Shown piece by piece: positions 25,804-34,417 of a stretch of DNA of 64,000 nucleotides; position 1 is the stretch's first letter; every line of letters starts with the position of its first letter. Location: NCBI GenBank assembly GCA_902776475.1, contig CACYQD010000020.1:1-64000 (forward strand). Direction: 5' to 3'. The position numbers and the translations under genes were made by a program. The notes beneath the pieces were generated by a model, which worked only from the letters and a program-made list of their open reading frames with translations, was not told where the DNA came from and did no database searches. The DNA comes from an uncultured Prevotellaceae bacterium. GTDB lineage: Bacteria > Bacteroidota > Bacteroidia > Bacteroidales > Bacteroidaceae.

Positions 25804-26858
25804 AAGACCTTAATGATTTTGAGGTATTCCGTCCATTCCCCGACATCCCTCCATGCATTCTCACTGACGGGGAAGCAACCGATGCGCCCCCCCCTTTTTC
25901 GGATGACTTCCATCAAGTCGGTGATGTGGAAGAACTCCCCCTCCGGGATATCACAGATCAAGTCAGGATTGAGCACATAAACCCCTGTATTGATCATATA
26001 GGTTGTCTCCGGCTTCTCCCTCAAGGCCGTCATCAGTCCATTCTCACCCGTCTCCACCACTCCGTAAGGAATCTTGTGGCTCTTGACCGCAGTGACCACA
26101 GTCAGTTCGTTGCGGTTGGCGACATGATACTCATATACCGACCGGTAGTCCTGGTCGATAAGGATGTCGCAATTCGACACGAAGAAAGGCGTGTGAATGA
26201 CCTCTTTGAGCAAAGCCACGCTGCCGATGGTGCCCAGCGGTTTCGGTTCCTGGAAGAACTCAATCTGATAATGGTGCTCCAGTTGGCCGAGGTAATACCT
26301 GATCATATCCGACTTGTAGTTGACCGACATGTAGAACCTCTTGCATCCGATGCCCTCAAACTGGTCGAGGATCTCCTCCAGGATGGTTTTTTCGCCGATA
26401 GGCACCAATGGTTTGGGTATGACATTGGTCAGGGGCTGCAGTCGGGTACCCTTTCCTCCCGCCATGATGACCACAGGAACATCGATGGGATTCTTCTGAG
26501 GAGTCTGCTCATTGATGAACACATCCTTCCAGAACCACACATCCACCAGTTGCCCCTCATGGTCGATGATCGGCATACATTCCGCCCTGAGTCTTCTCAT
26601 CTTCTCCTTGATGGCTGTCTCGTCCTCATCGGTGTAGGCATAGATTTTGTTTTTGTCCAAGACAGCCGCCAAATGCTCTGTCAGGGCCACATTTCTGATG
26701 ATGGCCCTTTGTATATCGCCGATGGTCAGCAGTCCGATGAAGTCATCACCATCATAGACGAACAAGATTTTCACCCCCAGTTCGTCCATTCTCTTCATCG
26801 CGTCAATCAGTGACCACCGAGGTGACACGATCCTCTCCTTGATTTTCTCTGTCATCAT
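25800..26858 (-). CDS. Nucleotidyltransferase with N-terminal CBS pair
   Basis: 352 residues. Residues 1-120 form two CBS motifs (SLIDAMKRMDELGVKILFVYD; RRLRAECMPIIDHEG), a nucleotide-sensing module. Residues about 125-352 are a sugar-1-phosphate nucleotidyltransferase (VPVVIMAGGKGTRLQPLT, IPKPLVPIGEKTI, FFVSNCDILID). This fusion is known from legionaminate-type pathways (PtmE, a GlcN-1-P guanylyltransferase), but no NeuB-like synthase is present here. Overlaps the glycosyltransferase start by 4 bases. Confidence 0.88.
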   Translation of the reverse strand: MMTEKIKERIVSPRWSLIDAMKRMDELGVKILFVYDGDDFIGLLTIGDIQRAIIRNVALTEHLAAVLDKNKIYAYTDEDETAIKEKMRRLRAECMPIIDHEGQLVDVWFWKDVFINEQTPQKNPIDVPVVIMAGGKGTRLQPLTNVIPKPLVPIGEKTILEEILDQFEGIGCKRFYMSVNYKSDMIRYYLGQLEHHYQIEFFQEPKPLGTIGSVALLKEVIHTPFFVSNCDILIDQDYRSVYEYHVANRNELTVVTAVKSHKIPYGVVETGENGLMTALREKPETTYMINTGVYVLNPDLICDIPEGEFFHITDLMEVIRKRGGRIGCFPVSENAWRDVGEWTEYLKIIKVL

Positions 26859-26877
26859 CTATACTGTATGATTAAGG

Positions 26878-27888
26878 TCATTCCTGGTCATAATCCACTC
26901 TCCTGCCCCACAATTTGGCAAACCTCTCGTTTTCCATCTCCTCTTTGATATCCCTCAGGCTCCTGATATAGTCATACTCAGGATGATAGCCCAACTGATC
27001 GATGGTTTTTTGGATATCAAGGAGGAAGAAGGGAGCACTTGGTTTTTCGGGAGCCATGACAATCTGCGACGGATGGTCATGCGGTGAGAACACCTCGACG
27101 ATGCCTTTCAGCTGGTCGATCCGGGTTGTAGCCTTACCTGTTCCCACATTGTATGTGCCACATTCCCCCTCAGCAGTGAGCGTTTTCTCGACAATCTGCA
27201 CGCAGTCCTTCACATAGATGAAATCACGCGCGGCCATGGGATCACCCCATAGTTCGATGTCCTCCCCCCGTTTTGCCTGTTCGATGATTCTCCACATTCC
27301 CTGCCAACGCTTCGTGCCGTTGACGAAATAGGTGGGGTCTGGATGGTAGCAGAAGATGTTGGGGAATCTGAGGATATAATAGCGGAATCCGTATCTGGCG
27401 GCATAATGCGCCACGATATCCGTTGCGGCATTCTTCGTGATGGCATAGATGGTATGGTCGTCATTGATCGGAAACTTGACAGGAGCATCGGCAGGAATGG
27501 GTTTCAGAGACCCAGTCAGGTATGTCACGTCCGACCAGCTTTTGGGGAAGACGAATCTTTCTGCCCCAGCAGTCACCGCATAGTCGAGCACGTTCATCGT
27601 CCCGTAGATATTCGACTCCACGTAGTCACGCGGCTCATAGCCCACCATTTTTGCAGGCAGCACAGCCGCCATGTGAATGACCGCGAAGACATTCTCCTGC
27701 GGGAGACGTTTGAAATCCTCCTGGTTCAAGATGTTGACCGACACGTAGTCAATGCCATAGTCATTGAAGAATCCGTTGTCGGACTTTCTCTTTCCCACAG
27801 CCGTCACGTCAAACCCCTTGTCTTTCAGATGCAGTGCGGTGTAGCATCCTACTTTTCCAGTTGCACCAAGAACAATGACCTTTCTCAT
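26878..27888 (-). CDS. NAD-dependent nucleotide-sugar epimerase/dehydratase
   Basis: 336 residues, extended short-chain dehydrogenase. Rossmann motif LGATGKVGCYTALHL, the active-site YxxxK as YAITK, and substrate-domain features (RFPNIFCYHPD; RDFIYVKDCVQIVEKTL; YNVGTGKATT). Overlaps the ATP-grasp gene by 4 bases. Likely epimerises or reduces an intermediate of the operon's sugar. Confidence 0.9.
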   Translation of the reverse strand: MRKVIVLGATGKVGCYTALHLKDKGFDVTAVGKRKSDNGFFNDYGIDYVSVNILNQEDFKRLPQENVFAVIHMAAVLPAKMVGYEPRDYVESNIYGTMNVLDYAVTAGAERFVFPKSWSDVTYLTGSLKPIPADAPVKFPINDDHTIYAITKNAATDIVAHYAARYGFRYYILRFPNIFCYHPDPTYFVNGTKRWQGMWRIIEQAKRGEDIELWGDPMAARDFIYVKDCVQIVEKTLTAEGECGTYNVGTGKATTRIDQLKGIVEVFSPHDHPSQIVMAPEKPSAPFFLLDIQKTIDQLGYHPEYDYIRSLRDIKEEMENERFAKLWGRRVDYDQE

Positions 27889-29084
27889 TTCCTTATTTTT
27901 ATCATATCGATGATGTCGCTTGTATATTTCTCAGCCCTCCGTTCCACCTCGTCGCTGCTTTTCCCTTTGATGACGATGTGTCCAAATCTGTCGAGACTGC
28001 TGTGGATGGCAGGCACGCTGTCACCCACCTGCAGGCCGAAGTCGAAGTCCACGACCCCTGGCCATCCCATGACATCGCTGAGATGCGGTGAGATCTGTTG
28101 CACCACCCCCGCAGGCAAGTCCAAGAACCTGACACAGGAAGCCATATCCTTCTCCATCGTAGGGATGCAGACCTCCTCGCCCTCCGCCATGCGGAGCACG
28201 AGGTCCTCCATATTGACACCCGTGGAGAGCGGCACCAAGTGCGAGGTGATCATGTCGCCTCCCAGCCTTGGACTCGTCTCAATCACGAATATACCACGGG
28301 CATTGATTTTCAGTTCGGTATGTGAAGCGCAGTTGTCGAAATGCATGACATCAGAGATGTCAGAGACGATTTTCCTGATGGCCGTCCTGGTGTCTTCAGA
28401 CAGCCGGGCAGGTTGGCAATGAGCCATCTCCACATTGTAGGGAAATGGTGTAGTCGTTTTTTCCGTGAACTGCAGCACAGCGCTTTTTCCGTGCTGGTGG
28501 ATGGCCTCGATGCTGTATTCCTGTCCTTCGATGAACTCCTCGACCAACAGCGACTCCATCTTGGAGAAAGCCAAGGCCTCGCGGAAAGCCCCTGCCAGTT
28601 CCTCCTTGTTGCGGCAGACCTTCACGCCCCTGCTTCCGGAATTGTCACGCGGTTTGACCACCAATGGCATTTCGAGGTCCTCCACCTCACCGACAGCCGT
28701 TACCAGTCTTCCACGAGCGCAGGGGATCCCCGCTTCCAGGAAGCGTTGTTTCATCTTGAACTTATCGGTAGACCATTCCGCCGTCTCCACCGAATAGAAG
28801 GGCAGTCCCATTGTCCGAGCTATGCGTGCCATCATCACCAGGGGTTTGTCGGTGGCAGCCGTCACGATGGAAGTCACGTTGTACAGATTTGCCACTTCGA
28901 GGGTTTTCTCGTAATCCTGTCCCCCCACTACCTCATAGACGTCAACCATGTCGCGGCAGGCCGCATCAGTCAACGGGTCAATGCCCACGGTGCGCAGCCC
29001 CATTTGCCTTGCCCTTTCGATGATTGACCGCTGTAGAGTCCCGACACCGAACACCATGACCGTCCTGCCTTCACGCTTCATCAT
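27885..29084 (-). CDS. ATP-grasp ligase (carbamoyl-phosphate-synthase-like)
   Basis: About 399 residues from ATG 29084, chosen because ATGA overlaps the stop of the preceding gene; codons further upstream lie inside that gene. The pre-ATP-grasp domain (TVMVFGVGTLQRSIIERARQ) is followed by the ATP-grasp core: LVVKPRDNSGSRGVKV (P-loop-like), LVEEFIEGQEYSIEA, and IETSPRLGGD (metal ligands). ATP-grasp enzymes join a carboxylate to an amine; within a sugar operon it may attach an amino acid or other acid to the amino group made by the neighbouring aminotransferase. Confidence 0.88.
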   Translation of the reverse strand: MMKREGRTVMVFGVGTLQRSIIERARQMGLRTVGIDPLTDAACRDMVDVYEVVGGQDYEKTLEVANLYNVTSIVTAATDKPLVMMARIARTMGLPFYSVETAEWSTDKFKMKQRFLEAGIPCARGRLVTAVGEVEDLEMPLVVKPRDNSGSRGVKVCRNKEELAGAFREALAFSKMESLLVEEFIEGQEYSIEAIHQHGKSAVLQFTEKTTTPFPYNVEMAHCQPARLSEDTRTAIRKIVSDISDVMHFDNCASHTELKINARGIFVIETSPRLGGDMITSHLVPLSTGVNMEDLVLRMAEGEEVCIPTMEKDMASCVRFLDLPAGVVQQISPHLSDVMGWPGVVDFDFGLQVGDSVPAIHSSLDRFGHIVIKGKSSDEVERRAEKYTSDIIDMIKIRK

Positions 29085-30220
29085 CCGATGGTTTTTAGAG
29101 CTTCGCAAAGTGTGTCGCAGACGTAATCCACCTCTTGTTCGGTCAAAGCCGCATACATGGGCAGTGTGATTTCATTGTCCGTCACATACTCCGTCTGGGG
29201 CAACACCGCACCCAGTTCCTGATAGGTTGAGAACCGGTGCGCGGCCGGGTAGTGGACGCTTGTCTGTACCCCTTTGGCATGGATGAAATCCCTTATCCGG
29301 TCACGCCTGTCCCTGTTGGAATCCAAGAGGACAATGGGGAAGATATAATTGCTGACGAACTCCTCATTGTCAGCGAAGGGGATAGCGATACCTTTCACCC
29401 CTGCAAGCCTGTCAAGATAGTGTTTGCGCACCTGGATACGCGTCTCGAGATCGCCAGGCAGTTTCTTAAGCTGTTCGATGGCGATGGAGGCTCTGATGTC
29501 ATCCATGCGGAAATTGTAGCCCAGGCAGGTAATGTCATAGGATGTGGCATGGCCCGAAGCACGCTGATAGGACATGGTGGTCATGCCATGCGACCGTATC
29601 AGTCTGGCTTTGCGCTCCATCTCATCGTCATTTGTGATGAACATCCCCCCTTCTCCCGTTGATATGTTCTTGTTGGAGAAGAAACTGAACGCAGCGCAGT
29701 CGCCGATGGTGCCGAGTTTTTTCCCTTTGTATTCAGAGAGCGGTCCATGGCAGGCATCTTCGACCACCTTGAGGCCGAATTCCCGTGCGATGGCCATGAT
29801 CTCGTCCATTCGGGCAGGGAAACCAGCCATGTGGACGACAACGATGCCTTTTGTTTTGGGTGTGATTTTCCTACGGATGTCCTCCGGGTCGATGTTGATA
29901 TGATCCGGTCCCACAATGTCGGCGAACACCGGAGTAGCCCCGACATAGCGGATACAATTGCAAGACGCTGCAAAAGTGAGCGAGGGACAGATTACCTCAT
30001 CGCCTGGACCGAAGCCGCAGACCATGCAAGCCACGTGGAGCGCATCGGTGCAATTGGTCATGCTGACCGCGTGCTTGACACCCCAGAGGTCGCGGAACAA
30101 ACCCTCCAACTCGGCGTTTTTAGGACCTGTGGAGATCCACCCCGACATAATGGTGTCATACGCGGCCTGGGCCTCGCGCTCATCGAAATTGAGATTGAAT
30201 AGTGGAATCTTATATGCCAT
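29081..30220 (-). CDS. DegT/DnrJ/EryC1-family sugar aminotransferase
   Basis: 379 residues, PLP-dependent. Features: WISTGPKNAELEGLF, the PLP-binding Lys in FFSNKNISTGEGGM, and C-terminal VHYPAAHRFSTYQEL. These enzymes convert a 4-keto (or 3-keto) NDP-sugar to an amino sugar. Directly follows the 4,6-dehydratase gene with a 5-base gap, so it most likely acts on the 4-keto-6-deoxy product. Confidence 0.93.
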   Translation of the reverse strand: MAYKIPLFNLNFDEREAQAAYDTIMSGWISTGPKNAELEGLFRDLWGVKHAVSMTNCTDALHVACMVCGFGPGDEVICPSLTFAASCNCIRYVGATPVFADIVGPDHINIDPEDIRRKITPKTKGIVVVHMAGFPARMDEIMAIAREFGLKVVEDACHGPLSEYKGKKLGTIGDCAAFSFFSNKNISTGEGGMFITNDDEMERKARLIRSHGMTTMSYQRASGHATSYDITCLGYNFRMDDIRASIAIEQLKKLPGDLETRIQVRKHYLDRLAGVKGIAIPFADNEEFVSNYIFPIVLLDSNRDRRDRIRDFIHAKGVQTSVHYPAAHRFSTYQELGAVLPQTEYVTDNEITLPMYAALTEQEVDYVCDTLCEALKTIG

Positions 30221-30225
30221 ATATG

Positions 30226-31458
30226 TTACATCTTTTGATCCAGATACTTACCTTTTTCCTCGTGGATGAAGTTGGGCAGGAAACGCTCCATGGCCTCCAC
30301 GACCTCCACCTTCGTAAAATCAGGTTGTTTGAAAATATCCTCGAGCGAATGAAGGAAAGAGGTGACCTCCTCCATGCTCCGGCGGTGAGACCTGCCTATC
30401 ACGCCCAGGGCGTCAAACCGGTCCATGTCCGTCTGCTCTCCCTCGACATAAAACTCCTCGAAACTCTTCTCTCCTGTAGTGTCACTCTTCGAATAGACCA
30501 CGGGGTAATGCTTGCCTTCGGGAACCATCTGAGCAGCAAATGCCCGGGCCACCTCATCGTTGTCAAACAATTCCGGTTCATATCCCAGTTGGCGTACGAA
30601 ATCATCACAGATGCCCGAGAACGTCTTCATCTGGCTCTCGTCAAGTTTCGGGAAGAACACCTCACCGCTCCTGCCAAGCATGCAGGCCAGCATACAGATC
30701 TGTCCGCTCTCCTCTGGTGAGACGAAGAAGCGTCTCACGTCAGAAGGTGCGGCGAGAGGTTGTCTCTTCATCAATCGCTGCAACCATCCGTCGAGCAACG
30801 ACCCGTTGCTGAACGCCACATTGGCAAACCTTGCCGTAGTCACGGGATACAGGTCGGAATAAGCCATGATGAGGTCCTCCATGATGCGCTTGCTCGCCCC
30901 CATGATATTGACGGGGTTGGCCGCCTTGTCTGTAGATACACAGAAGAAATGTCTCGGCGGAAATTCCCGCAGCAAGTCAAGCAACCATTTGGCCTTGAAG
31001 AGGTTGTTCTCAATCAGCGCCTCAACGGAATAGCGGTCTTTCTCGCTTCTGACATGCTTATGAGCCGAGAAGTTGGCCACGATGTCAAATCCCCCGTTTT
31101 CACGGAAGATACTCTCAAAGATGGGATGGTGGAAATCAAGCGTATAGGTGCGATAATCCTCAGGCACGAACATCTGATAGGAGGACCGCAGGTCACGTGT
31201 GAGTTCCACGAGACCGTTCTCGCTCAGATCGACCACCACCAGTTGCGCGGGTTGGAATGGCAATACAGCTTTGATAAATGAAGAGCCTATTGAACCGGCA
31301 CCTCCTATCACCAGAACTCTACTGTCCTTGATTTCCTTTTCCAATAGTGCGTGATTCTGCATGATATCATGCAGGAACAAGCTTGTTTCGCGTTTTGTGA
31401 TGAATTGAGAGATAAAGTCGTTAATGTTCAGCATCATGATGTCAAGGGATTGGAGCAT
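30226..31458 (-). CDS. UDP-GlcNAc 4,6-dehydratase-like protein (FlaA1/CapD type)
   Basis: 410 residues (403 if ATG 31437 is used, which fits better with the -7 box at 31475..31483). Rossmann motif VLVIGGAGSIGSSFIKAVL, SAHKHVRSEKD, and the active-site stretch CVSTDKAANPVNIMGASKR, as in PseB/FlaA1-type dehydratases. It lacks the membrane domain of CapD. Starts the leftward amino-sugar operon. The substrate could be UDP-GlcNAc or another NDP-hexosamine; the CBS nucleotidyltransferase downstream hints at a GDP-linked sugar. Confidence 0.88.
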   Translation of the reverse strand: MLQSLDIMMLNINDFISQFITKRETSLFLHDIMQNHALLEKEIKDSRVLVIGGAGSIGSSFIKAVLPFQPAQLVVVDLSENGLVELTRDLRSSYQMFVPEDYRTYTLDFHHPIFESIFRENGGFDIVANFSAHKHVRSEKDRYSVEALIENNLFKAKWLLDLLREFPPRHFFCVSTDKAANPVNIMGASKRIMEDLIMAYSDLYPVTTARFANVAFSNGSLLDGWLQRLMKRQPLAAPSDVRRFFVSPEESGQICMLACMLGRSGEVFFPKLDESQMKTFSGICDDFVRQLGYEPELFDNDEVARAFAAQMVPEGKHYPVVYSKSDTTGEKSFEEFYVEGEQTDMDRFDALGVIGRSHRRSMEEVTSFLHSLEDIFKQPDFTKVEVVEAMERFLPNFIHEEKGKYLDQKM

Positions 31459-31474
31459 TTCTTCTATAGACAGG

Positions 31475-31483
31475 GCAAAATTA
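31475..31483 (-). promoter_or_regulatory. -7 box of the amino-sugar operon
   Basis: TAATTTTGC on the minus strand, 17 bases before ATG 31458. No clear TTTG partner. Confidence 0.5.
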
Positions 31484-31643
31484 GCAAAAAATCTGAAAAA
31501 TGCGCTTTATTCCTTGGTTTAATTTATCTGGCGGTCGGAAAAACCAGAGAAAACCCAACTTGGCATCCCGACAAGTCATGGGACATCCGTCTTGGATCAT
31601 GGATCCAACTGCAATAATCTTCTGAAATATCAGAGGCCCAATG

Positions 31644-31692
31644 AAACCGCTCAGGGGGGTGCGCCGTGAAAAGCACACCCCCTGAGCGGTTT
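31644..31692 (-). terminator. Terminator of the 83-residue protein gene
   Basis: AAACCGCTCAGGGGG (31644..31658) pairs perfectly with 31678..31692 around a 19-base loop. T-runs flank both sides, so it may act in both directions. Confidence 0.75.
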
Positions 31693-31713
31693 TGGTGGGG
31701 TTCTGTCGGGATT

Positions 31714-31965
31714 TTAGTCGATGGGGTGGAAATTGTCGCGTTCCCCTGCGATGTAGGCTTTGCCGTCCTGTACGAGGTAGATGCCCAGGTCGGTGAAATA
31801 GCCTGTGGTCTGCATCTGTCTCAGGCAGTCGAAAGCCACCTCAGGAGACTCGTAAGCCTTGGCCTGTGTGAGTTCGTTGCAGAAAGCCATCTGCTTGTCC
31901 TCGCTGTTGAACACGGATACCCACTCGTTTTTCTCTCTGTCGCCGATGACGAAAATCTGTTTCAT
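31714..31965 (-). CDS. Small hypothetical protein
   Basis: 83 residues beginning MKQIFVIGDREKNEWVSVF, no signal or membrane segment, mixed alpha/beta character. Own promoter box (TACCTTTGC, complement of 32003..32011) 38 bases upstream and a terminator downstream make it a real single gene. Not recognised. Confidence 0.65.
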   Translation of the reverse strand: MKQIFVIGDREKNEWVSVFNSEDKQMAFCNELTQAKAYESPEVAFDCLRQMQTTGYFTDLGIYLVQDGKAYIAGERDNFHPID

Positions 31966-32002
31966 TGCTTTGTAGTATTATGTTATTGAATAATTTGTGC
32001 CT

Positions 32003-32011
32003 GCAAAGGTA
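32003..32011 (-). promoter_or_regulatory. -7 box of the 83-residue protein gene
   Basis: TACCTTTGC on the minus strand, within the 66-base gap 31966..32031. No clear TTTG 19-20 bases further upstream. Confidence 0.5.
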
Positions 32012-32031
32012 ATAGGTTTTTCGCTCGGTTG

Positions 32032-32952
32032 TCACTCTTCGCCGTGATTTTTCGACGTTAACGTTTTCATGAGATCCTGTGAGAACTCCGCCGCGCCTTT
32101 GGCATTGAGGTGCACGCCGTCCACAAACAGTTCATTGTTGTGAATGTATTTGGAGGAGGTCGTGAAGTCGAGGTATTCCACCCCCATCTCGCGGCAGATG
32201 TCCTTGATGGGCTGGTAGCGCAGGCTATCAACGGGAGCGTACCATTTCGGCGAAGCCACGAAAACCAGTCTTGACCCTTTGGCGAGGTTGACGAATTTTC
32301 TCACATAGGACAGTTTCAGCGAGTCTGCCACGAAAGGCGGCGGAGCCGTTTCCTCCCTCACTTTCATCGGGTCGAACGCCCCCTTCTGCAATACCGCGCC
32401 GTGGTTCTCGTCCGGTTTCCACCGGTCCGGCGCTGATTTGAACAGACAGAGCGGGTTGTGGATGAAATTGGAGTTGAAGCGGTACATATTGCTCAGCATC
32501 TTGAAGGGTTCGAGGGCATCGACATCCCGATAAACCTCCTCCAGTCCATCCGTCTCGGTATGTATCTTCATCTGCGCCAACGACCGGTGGTTGTCGCTTT
32601 CGAGCACGTCAAACTCCGGGTTGACATCATAGATGATCAGTTGAGGCCGATGATGCTGCAGTGCCATGAGCAGTCTGCCATAAGCCAGGATGATGCCATT
32701 GCCGCTTGCCCCGCAGTTATAGCAAGAGCGGCCCGACAACTCACTGATGACCTTGGTGTCATAGTGGTATTCCGCCCTGGAGGAACCGAACACCAGGATA
32801 TCCTCATCCACCTGGTGCCCGATGTAATTTTCCTTCCCCATCTCGCCGTCGTCCATCCTCTCGAACCAATGCCGGAAGACGACACCCACGAGGATATCGA
32901 CCACCATCATGGCTGCGGCAAGCATCAGGATTTTCAGGATAAAGCGTCTCAT
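32032..32952 (-). CDS. SGNH-hydrolase-like membrane-anchored protein (O-acylation partner)
   Basis: 306 residues. One N-terminal membrane segment, then an SGNH-like domain: ILVFGSSRAEYHYD (block I Ser), NCGASGNG, and LFVDGVHLNAKGA (D-x-x-H of block V). Such proteins (AlgX/AlgJ/DltD-like) work with MBOAT acyltransferases at the periplasmic face. It starts 3 bases after the MBOAT gene ends, which fits a two-protein O-acetylation unit. Confidence 0.8.
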   Translation of the reverse strand: MRRFILKILMLAAAMMVVDILVGVVFRHWFERMDDGEMGKENYIGHQVDEDILVFGSSRAEYHYDTKVISELSGRSCYNCGASGNGIILAYGRLLMALQHHRPQLIIYDVNPEFDVLESDNHRSLAQMKIHTETDGLEEVYRDVDALEPFKMLSNMYRFNSNFIHNPLCLFKSAPDRWKPDENHGAVLQKGAFDPMKVREETAPPPFVADSLKLSYVRKFVNLAKGSRLVFVASPKWYAPVDSLRYQPIKDICREMGVEYLDFTTSSKYIHNNELFVDGVHLNAKGAAEFSQDLMKTLTSKNHGEE

Positions 32953-32955
32953 GGC

Positions 32956-34365
32956 TCAGAAATTAGCGTAAATAAACTGGTCGGCGCCAAACACCCCCGC
33001 CATCATGATCAGTGTCAGCAGTGCAATGTATGTTGTCCATCTCACCCATCCAAGGCGATGATGAAGAAGTTCCGCCTTTCCTGGGAAAAACTCATCCAAC
33101 GTGTCCTTCACCACCAGAACCGCGATCGCTATGGCCGCATACTTCAGGTTGAGCGACACAAAGACTGTCATCGGCAGGCTGAAGTCAAAGATTCTCGTGA
33201 TGACGCCCACAGCCTCCCCTATTGTAGGCATACGGAAGAAAATCCATGCGAAGTTGACCAACAGGAACGTAATGAGGATTTTGACCGCCCTACCCCATCT
33301 GCCATATTCGCACCGCTGTTGACCCAGCATTTTCTCGACGATTTGTGCGATGCCATGGAAGATACCCCAGATGATGAATGTCCAGTTGGCTCCGTGCCAG
33401 ATTCCGCTCACCAGGAACGTGACGAAGATGTTCCAGTAATTCCTTGCCTTGCTGCACCGGCTCCCACCCAAAGGGATATAGACATAGTCTTTGAGCCAAG
33501 TGGAGAGCGAGATGTGCCATCGGTGCCAGAAATCCGTCACACTGACCGCGAAATACGGCCTGCGGAAGTTTTCCGTCAGTTCAAAGCCCAGCGTCTTGCC
33601 CACTCCGAGCGCCATGAGGGAATAGCCGGCGAAATCCGCATAAATCTGGATGGAGTACATCACGCTGGCCAGGAAGCACGTCACACCCGTATAGTTCTCA
33701 TAGCTGTTGAGCACCGTGTCGGCATAGAGAGCCACCCTGTCGGCCACCACCACCTTCATCACCATACCCCATAGGATCATTTTCAGTCCCTCCACCGCTT
33801 TGGGATAGTCAAACCAAGGCCGCAGGTTTTTGATTTGCGGCAAGATGAGCGACGCCTTGTTGATAGGTCCTGAAAGGATGGACGGGAAGAAAGAGATGAA
33901 CAAGGCATAATGGAGGAAATTCTGCTCTGGTTTCATACTCTTGAGATAGACATCCGCCAGATAGCCGATGGCCTGGAAGGTGAAGAACGAGATGCCCACG
34001 GGGATGGCCCAATGGTGCCCCATCAGAGGAATTTGAAGTCCGATGGTAGCCAATAGAGCGGCAATGGTCTCATTGAGGAAATGGAAATACTTGAAGAAAG
34101 CCAGCGGCGCGAGGGCTATCATGAGAGAGAGAACAAAAACGAGTTTCGGACGCCTTGTTCTCAGCAAGAGTCTTGCCCCGAGATAGGTGACGGTTGTCAC
34201 CCCCATCAGAAAGAGGGCATGAGCCGGACTCCAGTGGATGTACAACGCATAGCTGACCAGCAACAGGTAGATGTTGCGCCACCTGTCATGCCGCTTGGGA
34301 ATGGCATAGTAGAGCAGGAAAAGCAGCGGATAGATCAGCAGGAAATGAATCGAATTGTAGATCAT
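32956..34365 (-). CDS. MBOAT-family O-acyltransferase (AlgI/DltB-like)
   Basis: 469 residues with about ten membrane helices. MBOAT markers: FYSIQ-like YSIQIYADFAGYSLMALG, NFRRPYFAVSVTDFWHRWHISLSTWLKDYVYIPLGG in pieces, and the catalytic His in SGIWHGANWTFI. It passes acyl groups from cytoplasmic donors across the membrane to a surface polysaccharide, together with the SGNH partner next door. Confidence 0.93.
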   Translation of the reverse strand: MIYNSIHFLLIYPLLFLLYYAIPKRHDRWRNIYLLLVSYALYIHWSPAHALFLMGVTTVTYLGARLLLRTRRPKLVFVLSLMIALAPLAFFKYFHFLNETIAALLATIGLQIPLMGHHWAIPVGISFFTFQAIGYLADVYLKSMKPEQNFLHYALFISFFPSILSGPINKASLILPQIKNLRPWFDYPKAVEGLKMILWGMVMKVVVADRVALYADTVLNSYENYTGVTCFLASVMYSIQIYADFAGYSLMALGVGKTLGFELTENFRRPYFAVSVTDFWHRWHISLSTWLKDYVYIPLGGSRCSKARNYWNIFVTFLVSGIWHGANWTFIIWGIFHGIAQIVEKMLGQQRCEYGRWGRAVKILITFLLVNFAWIFFRMPTIGEAVGVITRIFDFSLPMTVFVSLNLKYAAIAIAVLVVKDTLDEFFPGKAELLHHRLGWVRWTTYIALLTLIMMAGVFGADQFIYANF

Positions 34366-34417
34366 CGATTATATGGTATGCGCGTCACACAATTGGCTTG
34401 CATGAGTCGGCAAGTTG

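Noticed and set aside
32458-33774. 438-codon frame opposite the SGNH and MBOAT genes
   Set aside because: Spans two well-supported genes on the other strand and has a His/Asp-rich, shadow-like composition.
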